Shown: positions 6,872-16,151, counted from the stretch's first letter. The stretch: DNA of 64,000 bases from Rufibacter hautae (GCF_008271695.1 NZ_VKKY01000001.1:1916589-1980588); one strand, 5' to 3'. The notes: generated from the sequence alone by a model not told the origin. Numbers and translations: made by a program.

Positions 6872-9574
6872 ATGCCCCCAAGATTAAGACTCATCCCCTG
6901 TCTGCTGCTTTTTGTTTTAGCCACACTTTTTGCGTTTGGGCCCAAAAACGCATCCTTCACCACCAGTTTTGAAGAAATCATTGCCCGGTTCCAGCGCTTT
7001 ACGAAAGAATATCCGCAGGAGAAAGTGTACCTGCACCTGGACAAACCATACTATGCCGCCGGCGAGGATGCCTGGTTCAAAGCCTATCTGGTGAACGCCA
7101 AGGAGCATACGCCCAGCCAGCTCAGCAAGGTGCTGTATGTGGAGCTGCTCAACCCCGAGGACTCTGTTTACAGCCGGGTGGCGGTGGAGGTGCAGAACGG
7201 ACTGGGCCATGGTGATTTCGCCCTGCCCGATACCATTCCGGCCGGACAGTACCGGCTGCGGGCGTACACCAGCTGGATGCAGAACTTTGACGAGGAGTAT
7301 TTTTTCCACCAAAACCTGACCATCTACAACCCCAGAATGGAAGACGTGGTGCCTTCCGTGGTTTTTGAGGTGAAGCCACAGAGCAAAGGAGACTCCGTGC
7401 GGGTAAGCCTTTCTTTGAAAAACCACCAGGGAGAGCCGCTGGCCAACACGCCGTTCACGTACCTTACCCAAACGGGCCGCAAGACATCGGCTAAGCAAAA
7501 AGGGGTGACCAACGCCCAAGGATTGTCTCGGTTCGCGCTGCTCCTATCTGAGAAGGAGGACCGGCAGAACACCAAACTGCAGCTAACGGTCACCGAAGGC
7601 CAGAACGCGTACGTGAAAAGCTTTCCTATCCCGTTGCCCAACCTCAAACCAGATCTGCAGTTCTTCCCTGAGGGCGGAAACCTGGTGGCGGGCATGTGGA
7701 ACGTGGTGGGCTTCAAAGCCGTGGATGCCACGGGTCTGGGCGCAGACGTATCCGGCGCCATCTACGACCAGACCGGCAAGAAAGTCACCGATTTCAAGAG
7801 CCTGAAGTTTGGGATGGGCCGCATCAGGTTCATGCCTTTCAAGGGAATGACGTATGAGGCCCGCCTATCTTTGCCCAACGGGAGTTCCGCGGTGTATCCC
7901 TTGCCTGCCGCCAAAGAACAGGGCGTGCTGATGACCGTGGACAACAGCAGCCCTGAACTTATCAGATTGAAAGTCTACCTGCTGGGCTACGCCGATGGGG
8001 TGAACCGGCCCAAGGCTCTCCATTTCCTGGGCCAGAGCCGGGGCGAGATGTATTTCAGGGGAACGGGTACTACGGGCAAAGACTTGGTAGTGGTGGAGGT
8101 GCCCAGAAAGAGCTTCCCCGATGGGGTTTCCCAGATCACCCTGTTCTCAGGCACCGGCGAACCCCTGGCCGAGCGTTTGGTCTTCGTGAACCAGGGCCGG
8201 CAACTGCGTTTAAGCCTCACTTCTGATAAAACAGCCTATAAACCCCGCGAGAAAGTAACCATGCGCCTGCAGGCCAAAGATGAGGCGGGCAACCCTGTGG
8301 CGGGCACCTTCTCCGTAGCCGTCACGGACCAGCAGAAGATTACGCCTGATGTGAACGGCAATAACATCCTCACCAACCTGCTGCTCACCTCAGACCTGCG
8401 CGGGCACATAGAAGCGCCGGGGTACTATTTCTCCGGGCAAGACCCTGAGGCCGCCCTGGCGCTGGACAACCTCATGCTCACCCAAGGCTGGCGCCGGTTT
8501 GTGTGGCAAGACCTGCTGCAGAGCAAGCCTCCCCAGCTTACCCACCCCATAGAACAGGCGCTCACGGTCAGGGGAACCGTCTTGAAAACATCGGGGAAGC
8601 CGGAGCCCAATGCCGTGGTGAACCTCTTTGAGCTTAGCAACATCGCCGGCACACTCACCGACACCACAGACGCGCAGGGCAAGTTCATGTTTGGGGTGGC
8701 CGGCCTGGATGACAGCGCCCGCATTGTGGTGAAGGCCCTCTCGGCCAAAGGCAAGAACGCGTTGGAAGTGGTGCTGGAGAAAGGGTTGCCGCTCACGCTG
8801 GCGAAACCCAGGGCTCCGCTGCCCCCGCCTCCCGGCCCATTCTCCCAGGAACTGGCCAGGTACCTGCAAGGCAACCGCGAGCAACTCAAGCTAGACCAGC
8901 TATCCGGTAAAAGCATTCTCCTGAACACGGTGAACATCAAAGGCCGGGTACAGAAAGAAGAAGACGATTATGCCAGCCGAGGGCTTTACAGCAGGCCAGA
9001 CAGAACCCTCAAAGCGGCAGACCTGCCACCGGGCATGAACCTGATCGCCAGTCTGCAGGGCCGCATTGCCGGGTTGTATGTGTCAGGAGACAACATTTCC
9101 ATGCGCGGGGGCGGACCACCGCTTTTCCTGCTGGACGGCATGCCCATGGAAATGGAATTCTTCAGAACCATGTCTATGAGTGACGTGGACCGGATTGATG
9201 TGCTCATGCCCGGGGCGTCCTCCGCTGTTTACGGGTCCCAGGGAGGCAATGGCGTGATTGCCGTTTCGCTCAAGCGCGGGAGCGCCGCCACACCCGAGAT
9301 CTCCCGCTGGAGAGGCATTTCGTCCTACAAAGGAATTCGGTACCAGACCGCTCGGGAATTTTATATGCCCCGCTACGATGCGCCCGCCGAAACCAAGCTG
9401 CCTGACCTGCGGAGCACTATTTTCTGGTCGCCCACCATCACCACCAATGCCTCGGGTACCGCGGAGTGGACCTTTTTCGCCGCCGATGCCCTTACCACGT
9501 ACCAGGCGGTAGTGGAGGGAATCACGGGCCGCGGGCAGGTAGGGCGCGGGCTGGCAACCGTGCAGGTGAGGTAA
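6872..9574 (+). CDS. exported MG2 (alpha-2-macroglobulin-like) protein with TonB-receptor plug domain
   Basis: A 900-residue exported protein. It has a signal peptide at 1-24, then a macroglobulin MG2-type module (EKVYLHLDKPYYAAGEDAWF at about 50-70; YRLRAYTSWMQNFDEEYF near 130). Further beta-sandwich repeats follow to about 570, then a carboxypeptidase-regulatory-like domain (TVRGTVLKTSGKPEPNAVVN near 570) and a TonB-receptor plug module at about 725-810 (LFLLDGMPM, then ASSAVYGSQGGNGVIAV). A final Ig-like strand set ends the chain. No beta-barrel follows the plug. Similar proteins in Bacteroidota are annotated as TonB-dependent receptor plug proteins; their role is not established. It stands alone, and the plug without a barrel suggests interaction with a TonB complex or another outer-membrane protein. 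Confidence 0.8.
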   Translation: MPPRLRLIPCLLLFVLATLFAFGPKNASFTTSFEEIIARFQRFTKEYPQEKVYLHLDKPYYAAGEDAWFKAYLVNAKEHTPSQLSKVLYVELLNPEDSVYSRVAVEVQNGLGHGDFALPDTIPAGQYRLRAYTSWMQNFDEEYFFHQNLTIYNPRMEDVVPSVVFEVKPQSKGDSVRVSLSLKNHQGEPLANTPFTYLTQTGRKTSAKQKGVTNAQGLSRFALLLSEKEDRQNTKLQLTVTEGQNAYVKSFPIPLPNLKPDLQFFPEGGNLVAGMWNVVGFKAVDATGLGADVSGAIYDQTGKKVTDFKSLKFGMGRIRFMPFKGMTYEARLSLPNGSSAVYPLPAAKEQGVLMTVDNSSPELIRLKVYLLGYADGVNRPKALHFLGQSRGEMYFRGTGTTGKDLVVVEVPRKSFPDGVSQITLFSGTGEPLAERLVFVNQGRQLRLSLTSDKTAYKPREKVTMRLQAKDEAGNPVAGTFSVAVTDQQKITPDVNGNNILTNLLLTSDLRGHIEAPGYYFSGQDPEAALALDNLMLTQGWRRFVWQDLLQSKPPQLTHPIEQALTVRGTVLKTSGKPEPNAVVNLFELSNIAGTLTDTTDAQGKFMFGVAGLDDSARIVVKALSAKGKNALEVVLEKGLPLTLAKPRAPLPPPPGPFSQELARYLQGNREQLKLDQLSGKSILLNTVNIKGRVQKEEDDYASRGLYSRPDRTLKAADLPPGMNLIASLQGRIAGLYVSGDNISMRGGGPPLFLLDGMPMEMEFFRTMSMSDVDRIDVLMPGASSAVYGSQGGNGVIAVSLKRGSAATPEISRWRGISSYKGIRYQTAREFYMPRYDAPAETKLPDLRSTIFWSPTITTNASGTAEWTFFAADALTTYQAVVEGITGRGQVGRGLATVQVR

Positions 9575-9598
9575 AGAACTCTCTTACACAGAGCACCT

Positions 9599-9639
9599 TG
9601 TTTTACGGCCCTTTTTCCTGAAACAAGCCTGAAACGCAC
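9599..9639. repeat. palindromic repeat copy between the MG2 protein gene and prfA
   Basis: TGTTTTACGGCC, centre CTTTTTCCTGAAACA, right arm AGCCTGAAACGCA. It begins 25 bases after the stop and lies 26 bases ahead of the prfA -7 box. Confidence 0.6.
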
Positions 9640-9664
9640 ACAAACAATTGCGCCGGAAATTTCG

Positions 9665-9672
9665 TATCTTTG
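9665..9672 (+). promoter_or_regulatory. -7 box for prfA
   Basis: TATCTTTG, an exact TAnnTTTG match, 25 nt upstream of the prfA ATG at 9698. Confidence 0.5.
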
Positions 9673-9697
9673 CGGCCTGAATTAAGTAAAGCAGAAG

Positions 9698-10771
9698 ATG
9701 TTAGATAAACTGGAAGCCATAAAACAGCGGTTTGAAGAGGTTAATGAGCAACTCATCCAACCAGATGTTGCCAGTGACCTGAAAAGATATAAGTCTCTGA
9801 ACAAAGAGTTCAAGGACCTGGAGAAGATAGTGGCCGAGTATGAGCGTTACAAGCTGCTGCTCAGCAATATTGAGCATACCAAAGAGGTGATCGCCACGGA
9901 GAAAGACGAAGATTTCCGGGAGATGGCCAAAGAAGAGCTGGACGAGCTGTTGCCGCAGCGCACCGAGATGGAAGAGCGCATCAAAGAGATGCTCATCCCT
10001 ACCGATCCAGACGACAGCAAAGACATTATCATGGAGATCAGAGCGGGTGCCGGTGGCGATGAGGCCTCTCTTTTCGCCGGTGATTTGTACCGCATGTACA
10101 GCCGTTTCGCAGAGAAGCAAGGCTGGAAAATGGAGGTGATTGACGTAATGGAAGGCACCGCCGGAGGGTACAAAGAGGTGATTGTAGGCATCAAGGGCGA
10201 AGACGTGTACGGCAAGCTTAAGTTTGAGTCAGGTGTGCACCGCGTGCAGCGTGTTCCCGCCACCGAGACCGCCGGACGTATCCACACCTCCGTGGCCTCA
10301 GTAGTAGTTCTGCCTGAGGTGGAGGAACTGGACGTGGAACTGAACATGAACGACATCCGCAAGGACCTTTTCATGTCCTCAGGACCAGGTGGTCAGTCGG
10401 TGAACACCACGTATTCTGCCGTACGCTTAACCCACATCCCAACCGGTATCGTGGCCCAGTGCCAGGACCAGAAATCGCAGCTCAAGAACTTTGACAAGGC
10501 CTTGGCGGTGTTGCGTTCCCGTATCTACGAGATAGAGCTGGCCAAGAAAAACGAGGCAGAAGGCGCCCAGCGCAAGAGCATGGTGGGCGGCGGTGACCGT
10601 TCAGATAAAATCAGAACCTATAACTATCCGCAGGGCCGTGTCACCGATCACCGAATTGGACTGACTGTGTACAACCTGCCTAGCGTGGTAGACGGTAACA
10701 TTGACGAGTTTGTGGAGCAGCTTCGTATCGCTGAGAACGCTGAGCGTTTGAAAGAAGGCGTGCAGGCCTAA
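9698..10771 (+). CDS. prfA: peptide chain release factor 1
   Basis: A 357-residue class I release factor that reads UAA and UAG in the ribosomal A site and triggers peptide release. The GGQ motif is at 231-233 ([20 protein letters not shown]), where Gln is the methylated catalytic residue. The codon-recognition tripeptide is PAT at 187-189, as in RF1, rather than the SPF of RF2. The length is normal. A -7 box sits at 9665 and an intrinsic terminator at 10789, so it is probably transcribed alone. Confidence 0.96.
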   Translation: MLDKLEAIKQRFEEVNEQLIQPDVASDLKRYKSLNKEFKDLEKIVAEYERYKLLLSNIEHTKEVIATEKDEDFREMAKEELDELLPQRTEMEERIKEMLIPTDPDDSKDIIMEIRAGAGGDEASLFAGDLYRMYSRFAEKQGWKMEVIDVMEGTAGGYKEVIVGIKGEDVYGKLKFESGVHRVQRVPATETAGRIHTSVASVVVLPEVEELDVELNMNDIRKDLFMSSGPGGQSVNTTYSAVRLTHIPTGIVAQCQDQKSQLKNFDKALAVLRSRIYEIELAKKNEAEGAQRKSMVGGGDRSDKIRTYNYPQGRVTDHRIGLTVYNLPSVVDGNIDEFVEQLRIAENAERLKEGVQA

Positions 10772-10788
10772 GCCAACCCATACCAGAA

Positions 10789-10818
10789 AGCGCAGTTCAC
10801 CAGAGCTGCGCTTTTTTT
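10789..10818 (+). terminator. intrinsic terminator of prfA
   Basis: Stem AGCGCAG / CTGCGCT with a 10-nt loop, followed by a run of seven T. It lies 18 bases after the stop. Confidence 0.8.
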
Positions 10819-10826
10819 ATTCCTTT

Positions 10827-10862
10827 GTTTTGGGCCCGATTTTTATCAAATAGCCTCAAATC
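10827..10862. repeat. palindromic repeat copy after the prfA terminator
   Basis: GTTTTGGGCC, centre GATTTTTATCAAATA, right arm GCCTCAAATCAGG. It is a separate element from the prfA terminator next to it. Confidence 0.5.
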
Positions 10863-10887
10863 AGGTCCGCTACGTACAGGCAGATCA

Positions 10888-10923
10888 ATTAGCACATCAG
10901 CACCTTAAATCATTAGCACCTTA
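10888..10923 (+). repeat. AGCACa/c short tandem element
   Basis: ATTAGCACATCAGCACCTTA, then AATCATTAGCACCTTA: four spaced repeats of AGCAC(A/C)T. A near-identical block lies at 60681-60716. It ends 5 bases before the ATG at 10929. Confidence 0.55.
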
Positions 10924-10928
10924 CCTTC

Positions 10929-12314
10929 ATGCCGCTTCCCTCCTTTCTTTCTGCTTCCTGGCGACTTTGGCTGCAAAGCCTGGCCCTGGTTTGCGTAGTG
11001 GGCTGGTGGATGAGCGCGTGCACGCCCCGCGACGAGGAAATCACCGCCGATGCCGGGGCCTTGCTCAGATTGGAGGCCGATACAGTGCTGTTTGATACTG
11101 TTTTCACCGAGGTGGGTAGCGTCACCAGGCGCCTGAAAGTCTACAACCCCAACAAGAACGCCGTCCGGATCTCGGAGATAAAAGTGGGTGGGCTCGCCGG
11201 CTCGCCGTTCCAGGTGTTTGTGAACGGAAGGCCGGGACCGCAACTGCAGGACGTGGAGCTCCGGGGCGAAGACAGTCTGCTGGTGCTGGTCAAAGCCACC
11301 ATCAACCCCAACGTGCAGGAGCAGCCTTTCCTGGTGAACGACTCTATCCTGTTTCTCACCAACGGAAACCAGCAGAAAGTGAAATTGGTGGCTTATGGGC
11401 AGAACGCCACGTATTACCGCCAAAACTACCTCACGGTTCCCGCCGAGGTCTGGACTTCCGCCAAAGCGCACATCATCTATGATTCTGTCACGGTACCGGC
11501 GGGGCAAACCCTCACCATCCAGAAAGGCAGCCAGGTCCATCTGCATCGTAAGGCCAAGATAAAAGTGCTGGGGACGTTGAAAGTGGAAGGCGAGCACGAG
11601 AAGCGGGTGGTGTTTCAGCAGGTGCGCCTGGAGGAGCAGTACCGCAACGCGCCCGGCCAATGGCAGGGGTTGGAGTTCTTGGCGGCCAGCCAGGGCAATG
11701 ACCTGCGCTTCGTAGAGATCAAAAATGCGGTGAACGGCGTGTACCTGAAAGCCGAAGCCAACAAAGTGCCCCAGGTGACGCTTAGGAACGCTTTTCTCAA
11801 AAACATGCTGCAAAACGGGGTGCAAAGCATTGGCGGCCATGTGCGGCTGGAAAACAGCATCATCGCTAACTGCGCCGAATACGCCTTTATGGGTTTGGGA
11901 GGGCGCTATGAAATTATCTTCAGTACGGTGGCCAATTATGCCAATGACTTTGTCCGGTTTATGCCTTCCATTTCGTTTGACGGGGAATACGTGTTGAGCG
12001 TGGTCAACAGCATTTTGTGGGGCCGGCAGGAAGAGGAACTGCAGTTTGGCGCCTTGACGGGGACTGCCAGCAGAACCATCCGGAACTCCTTTTTGAAGAC
12101 AAAAGCCTACCAGACCGAGTTTGGAAAAGACGGAAACCAACTCAACGTAGACCCGCAGTTCCGCGATGCGCCCAAGTTGGATTTCCAGATCATCAAGCTG
12201 TCACCGGCCAACGCCGCCGGTACGCCGGTGCCCGGTATCACCACGGACTACGAGAACAAACCGCGTGACCCTCAGAAACCCGATGCCGGGGCGCTGGAAG
12301 TAGACTACCAATAA
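10929..12314 (+). CDS. lipoprotein with Ig-like and right-handed beta-helix domains
   Basis: A 461-residue lipoprotein. The signal ends in a WWMSAC lipobox with Cys at about residue 31. Residues about 45-150 form an Ig/DUF1573-like domain (LFDTVFTEVGSVTRRLKVYN). From about 175 the sequence turns to repeated short strands typical of a parallel beta-helix (PAGQTLTIQKGSQVHLHRKA, then many Asn-ladder-like turns). The C-terminus NPRDPQ-KPDAGALEVDY is the usual ending of Bacteroidota choice-of-anchor/beta-helix proteins. It is probably attached to the outer membrane; ligand unknown. The yjbQ gene follows after 15 bases on the same strand, so the two may share a transcript. Confidence 0.75.
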   Translation: MPLPSFLSASWRLWLQSLALVCVVGWWMSACTPRDEEITADAGALLRLEADTVLFDTVFTEVGSVTRRLKVYNPNKNAVRISEIKVGGLAGSPFQVFVNGRPGPQLQDVELRGEDSLLVLVKATINPNVQEQPFLVNDSILFLTNGNQQKVKLVAYGQNATYYRQNYLTVPAEVWTSAKAHIIYDSVTVPAGQTLTIQKGSQVHLHRKAKIKVLGTLKVEGEHEKRVVFQQVRLEEQYRNAPGQWQGLEFLAASQGNDLRFVEIKNAVNGVYLKAEANKVPQVTLRNAFLKNMLQNGVQSIGGHVRLENSIIANCAEYAFMGLGGRYEIIFSTVANYANDFVRFMPSISFDGEYVLSVVNSILWGRQEEELQFGALTGTASRTIRNSFLKTKAYQTEFGKDGNQLNVDPQFRDAPKLDFQIIKLSPANAAGTPVPGITTDYENKPRDPQKPDAGALEVDYQ

Positions 12315-12329
12315 TTTTTCCTTAGCTGT

Positions 12330-12752
12330 ATGAAGTGGTTCCAGAAAACCTTACGCCTGCCCGCCGTGAAACGCGGCTTTCACCTCATCACCGATCTCTT
12401 GGAGGCTCAGTTGCCCGAGCTGGAGGAGATAGAAGTAGGCCTGGCGCACATTTTCATCCAGCACACCTCGGCCAGCCTCTCCATCAACGAGAACGCAGAC
12501 CCCACCGTGCGCCACGATTTTGAGCAGCACTTCAACCGCATGGTCCCGGAGAACGCGCCCTATTACCGCCACACCCTGGAGGGCCCCGATGATATGCCCG
12601 CGCACATCAAGGCTTCCCTCATGGGCGCCTCCGTGACGGTGCCCATCACCAACGGCCGCCTGAACGTGGGTACCTGGCAAGGCATCTACCTCTGCGAGCA
12701 CCGCAATCAAGGCGGCAAACGCACGGTGGTGGTTACCCTGCAAGGCAAGTAG
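12330..12752 (+). CDS. YjbQ/UPF0047 family protein (secondary thiamine-phosphate synthase)
   Basis: A 140-residue protein of the UPF0047 family. Members have weak thiamine-phosphate synthase activity in E. coli (YjbQ), but the main role is unclear. Signatures: HIFIQHTSASLSINENADP near residues 40-60, DMPAHIKASLMGASVTVPI near 85-105, and the terminal GTWQGIYLCEHRNQGGKR with conserved His and Glu. The length is normal and it lacks a signal peptide. It lies 15 bases after the beta-helix lipoprotein gene, and a palindromic repeat begins two bases after its stop. Confidence 0.88.
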   Translation: MKWFQKTLRLPAVKRGFHLITDLLEAQLPELEEIEVGLAHIFIQHTSASLSINENADPTVRHDFEQHFNRMVPENAPYYRHTLEGPDDMPAHIKASLMGASVTVPITNGRLNVGTWQGIYLCEHRNQGGKRTVVVTLQGK

Positions 12753-12753
12753 A

Positions 12754-12790
12754 GTTTGAAGGCTGTTTTTGGGAAAACCCGTCTAAAACG
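12754..12790. repeat. palindromic repeat copy after yjbQ
   Basis: GTTTGAAGGCTGTTTTT, GGG loop, then AAAACCCGTCTAAAAC. It starts right after the stop codon and lies between two convergent genes. Confidence 0.6.
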
Positions 12791-12793
12791 GAG

Positions 12794-15028
12794 TTACCTT
12801 TCCTCAGAGGAATAGTTGATCTGGGTGAAGTTTACCGTAAAGGTGGTGCCCTTGCCTAATTCACTGTCCACGTCAATGGTGCCGCCCAGGGTTTTCACCT
12901 GCATGCGGGTAAGGTAGAGTCCTAGCCCTTTGGACTGTTCCACTTTATGGAACACCTTGTACAAGCCAAACAGTTTATCGCCCACGAAGTCCAGGTCCAT
13001 GCCAATGCCGTTGTCGGAGACGGAAAGGTGCAGGGTGTCTGAGGTGCGCCAGCTTCTGATGTTGATCTCCGGCCGGCGCTCCGGCGAACGGTACTTCAGG
13101 GCGTTGGAGATGAAGTTGTGCAGAATACTTTCCAAATACAGCTTAGGAATGTGGATGGTAGCCACCTCCAGCTCAGAGGTGATCTGGGCGTTGGTCTCGG
13201 CCAGGATGGCCGCCAGGTTCTGGGTTTCCTTCTGGATGAGCTCGGCCAGGGAGACTTCCTCGTGCGGGAGTTCATTCACCAAATGCGTCTTCAGGATCAC
13301 GTTGAGGTCATCAATGGTCTCAGACATGTTATCACTCACCTTTCGCACGTTTTTCATGACATAGGCGGCGCTCTCCTGATCCGGCTCCTCAATGTAAAAT
13401 TGATGCAGGCTTTTGATAGTGGCCAGCGGGGAGCGCAGGTTGTGCGAGATGATGTACGCGAAATCCTCCAGTTGGGCATTTCTGGTGCGCAGCTGCTCGG
13501 TGTTGAGCAGGAGTTCCTGGTTAAGGCCCTCCAGGGCGGCGGTTTGGTTGCGAAGCCGGATGGCAATAAGGTCTTTGAGCAGAATCTGCGTAATCTCCAC
13601 CTCGTTGATGCTCCAGGGCTGTGATTTCCCTTTGATCACCTCCACCCACTTCTCAAAGGATTTCCGCGGATGGATGCGCAGGCCATCGGTGAGCATGGGT
13701 TTCTCGGGGTTGCCGGCCCACACCCGGGTTTCCCTGATCTCGGGCTTGAAGAACAGCAGGTATTCCTGGTTGTACCGCGAGATCTCCAGCGCCAGCAATC
13801 CGCTGGCTACCTCCCTTATGCGTTCTGCCTCGGGCCATTCCTTTGACAGTTGGTTTGTGCAGAACACCCCTTCAGACACATGCTCTGAAAGCCAACCCGT
13901 GAGTTTGCTGATCTCCTCCTGCGGCGGGGTCTGGCCGTACGTGGTGAGGGAGCCGTTCAGGAAAAGAGCTGCGCCCTGGCTCTGGGTGATGTCCAGCAGG
14001 TTGGGTTGCGGCCCGAAAAGTCCTTCGGACAGGTTCATGCCGTTGTTTAGGCGCTTGACCAAGGTCCGGGCAATCTGTTTATAGCGGTTGAACTGTTCCT
14101 GGTCGCGCTTTTCCTGCATGGAGGCAATGACCTCGCCAAAGGTCTTGCACACCAGGTCACAGAGTTGGCGGCGCCAGACATCTATAAAGGTAGGTTCCAC
14201 GTGGTGGCAGGCAATTACCCCCCAAAGCTTGTTCTTTACCAGAATGGAGAATGAAATAGTGGCGGCTACGCCCGTGTTCCGGATGTATTCCAGGTGAATC
14301 TCAGAAGGGTTGCGCAGCTCAGATTTGAGGATGTTGATGGGCTGGCCGGTACCGGGGTTGAAGTAAGGGCTGATCTCCACCGCCTGGGCGTTCACGTCTG
14401 GGATCTGCCGCACGTGTTTCTGAAGCAGCAGTTCCCGGGCCGGCGCCGGAATGTCAGTGGCCGGGAAATGGTGGCCTATAAAGGTGTCCAGCTTTTCGTT
14501 GCGGCTTTCGGCAATGACATCGGTGTTCCACTCCTGGTCAAACTGGGTGACATCCACGCGGTCATAGTCCAGGATGGTGCGCAAGGTATGGGCCACGGTC
14601 TGGGCTGCTTCCTCCAAAGTGTAAATGGCCCCAAGCTGCTGGTGCAGTTGGCTCAGGAGGTTGTTGTGGCACAGCTTCTCCGCATCTGAATACGGGGCGC
14701 AGGGCTCACACTCCAAAATGATTTTTCCCTCTGTTTCGTGAAAATGGCCTATAAACGGCCGCCCGCTCAAGGAAAGGAACTGGGTGCCCGTCATGCTCGG
14801 GTCAAACGCAGTCTCTGCGGAGGAGAGTAAGTCCTTCAAGGGCTTGCCCAGTATTTCCTCCAACTCCAGCGGCAGGTACGCGCCCACGTTGCGGCTGGCT
14901 TGCTCTACCTGCAGGGTGTCTTGGTCCAGGACGAGTAAGAAGCCGTGGGGCTGGATGCGACCGATCAGGTGAATGGGCTCACTGTCACAATTAGAAAGGT
15001 CAACTTGGTGATTCTGATAATTTTGCAT
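12794..15028 (-). CDS. bacteriophytochrome sensor histidine kinase
   Basis: A 744-residue red/far-red light sensor kinase. The N-terminal segment holds the biliverdin-binding Cys14 in NCDSEPIHLIGRIQPHG, followed by PAS (to about 110), GAF (about 130-300, with the family motif PATDIPAPARELL), and PHY (about 310-490, WAGNPEKPM). The kinase core has the H-box FAYIISHNLRSPL with phospho-acceptor His529, N-box NFISNALKYRSPE, and G-boxes VSDNGIGMD and GLGLYLTRM. No receiver domain is fused, and no response regulator or heme oxygenase (bphO) lies nearby. It is divergent from the IsdG/ABM-like gene 164 bases upstream. The absorption state cannot be read from sequence. Confidence 0.93.
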   Translation of the reverse strand: MQNYQNHQVDLSNCDSEPIHLIGRIQPHGFLLVLDQDTLQVEQASRNVGAYLPLELEEILGKPLKDLLSSAETAFDPSMTGTQFLSLSGRPFIGHFHETEGKIILECEPCAPYSDAEKLCHNNLLSQLHQQLGAIYTLEEAAQTVAHTLRTILDYDRVDVTQFDQEWNTDVIAESRNEKLDTFIGHHFPATDIPAPARELLLQKHVRQIPDVNAQAVEISPYFNPGTGQPINILKSELRNPSEIHLEYIRNTGVAATISFSILVKNKLWGVIACHHVEPTFIDVWRRQLCDLVCKTFGEVIASMQEKRDQEQFNRYKQIARTLVKRLNNGMNLSEGLFGPQPNLLDITQSQGAALFLNGSLTTYGQTPPQEEISKLTGWLSEHVSEGVFCTNQLSKEWPEAERIREVASGLLALEISRYNQEYLLFFKPEIRETRVWAGNPEKPMLTDGLRIHPRKSFEKWVEVIKGKSQPWSINEVEITQILLKDLIAIRLRNQTAALEGLNQELLLNTEQLRTRNAQLEDFAYIISHNLRSPLATIKSLHQFYIEEPDQESAAYVMKNVRKVSDNMSETIDDLNVILKTHLVNELPHEEVSLAELIQKETQNLAAILAETNAQITSELEVATIHIPKLYLESILHNFISNALKYRSPERRPEINIRSWRTSDTLHLSVSDNGIGMDLDFVGDKLFGLYKVFHKVEQSKGLGLYLTRMQVKTLGGTIDVDSELGKGTTFTVNFTQINYSSEER

Positions 15029-15192
15029 GCTGTTGCTACACCCTCTAAAGAGGTTCTAAGGCATAGGAAGGAGTTTGAGGTTAACGCGGCAAGATAATTT
15101 ACGTTACATATTTTCCTAACTTACCTTCAATTGTCACATCTCTCCGGGATTATGGATAAGAACGCCGCCTCTCGGGTTATATTTTTCATTTT

Positions 15193-15492
15193 ATGTTTGT
15201 TTCCCTTAGTTCCTTTACCATTGCCAATGACACCGAAGCCAGCGTGAAAGAGGCATTCAGAAATAGGCCGCACCTGGTAGATGACGCGCCCGGTTTTCAG
15301 AAACTGGAGGTGCTCTCGCCGCAGGACAACCCCAACGAGATCTGGCTCATGACCTACTGGGACGATGAGGAAAGCTTCAAGACTTGGTACAAAAGCCATC
15401 AGTACCAAGACTCGCACAAAGGCATTCCCAAAGACACCAAGCTGGTGCCGGGCAGCGTGAAAATCCGGTATTTCTCTAAAATAAGTGAGTAG
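15193..15492 (+). CDS. antibiotic biosynthesis monooxygenase (ABM)/IsdG-like protein
   Basis: A 99-residue dimeric-barrel protein of the ABM superfamily. The segment TYWDDEESFKTWYKSHQYQD aligns with the heme-degrading IsdG/HmoB group, giving Trp65 and His75 with the ten-residue spacing of the IsdG Trp/His pair. The catalytic Asn position of IsdG appears to be Ser6, so heme turnover is uncertain. It is divergent from the bacteriophytochrome, which needs a heme-derived bilin, and this context is suggestive. A TATATTTT box right ahead of the ATG could give a leaderless mRNA. It may instead be a general ABM protein of unknown substrate. Confidence 0.75.
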   Translation: MFVSLSSFTIANDTEASVKEAFRNRPHLVDDAPGFQKLEVLSPQDNPNEIWLMTYWDDEESFKTWYKSHQYQDSHKGIPKDTKLVPGSVKIRYFSKISE

Positions 15493-15502
15493 AAAGATTA
15501 GG

Positions 15503-16123
15503 TTATTGGGCCACCTCGCCGGTAACGCTGTAGCGCTCGGCGCCCATGAGCAGCAGTTTCTGGGTTTCATCCAGGTGGTAACGCACCAAGTGCGGCGCGG
15601 TGCCGGAGTGAGCCTCCAGGTGCAGTACTTTCTTCGTCCCGAACAGCATGTTGTCCTGCAGAATGGTGGCGTCTAGCTGCACCAACTGGCCTTTGGCATC
15701 CAGAGTGTAGGTGACTTCCTGTACGTTGGTGCGGGCGTCTTCCTTAGCGGTGTAGCGGCGAACCTGCTGCCCTAAGGCGTCTGAGGAAGAGTCTACCGTG
15801 AAAAGTCCTTTGAGCGCCGGCTTGTTGATATCGGCATCGGCGAAGGGCGCCAGTTCCTCGGTCCAGTTCAGGGAGGTGATGGTCTTGGTTTCTTTCACGG
15901 TACCATCTTCCGCTACGGCTTTCCGCACCATGGCTTTCTTTGTATTAAGCGCTTGGGCCTCGCGGTCCAGAAATCCTACCAGATCATACGCTTGATGCGT
16001 GCTCTTCACCACCGGGGCCATGGTTCCCTTATCCTGGCAGGCACTACCCCCCAGAACAAAGGCCGAAAGCAGGACCAAGGTTGATTTTTGATACCAGAAG
16101 CGAAGAGACGGAACGTTGAACAT
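15503..16123 (-). CDS. lipoprotein of unknown function
   Basis: A 206-residue lipoprotein with signal peptide and lipobox LGGSAC (Cys about residue 29). The mature part is predicted mainly beta (RYTAKEDARTNVQEVTYTLD and similar), ending in SVTGEVAQ. An upstream in-frame TTG at 16174 falls inside palindromic repeat 16152-16190, so the ATG at 16123 is chosen. It is convergent with the ABM gene (10 bases between stops). No known domain was recognised. Confidence 0.68.
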   Translation of the reverse strand: MFNVPSLRFWYQKSTLVLLSAFVLGGSACQDKGTMAPVVKSTHQAYDLVGFLDREAQALNTKKAMVRKAVAEDGTVKETKTITSLNWTEELAPFADADINKPALKGLFTVDSSSDALGQQVRRYTAKEDARTNVQEVTYTLDAKGQLVQLDATILQDNMLFGTKKVLHLEAHSGTAPHLVRYHLDETQKLLLMGAERYSVTGEVAQ

Positions 16124-16151
16124 GGACGGCAGGAAAGAGAAAGCTGTAAAT

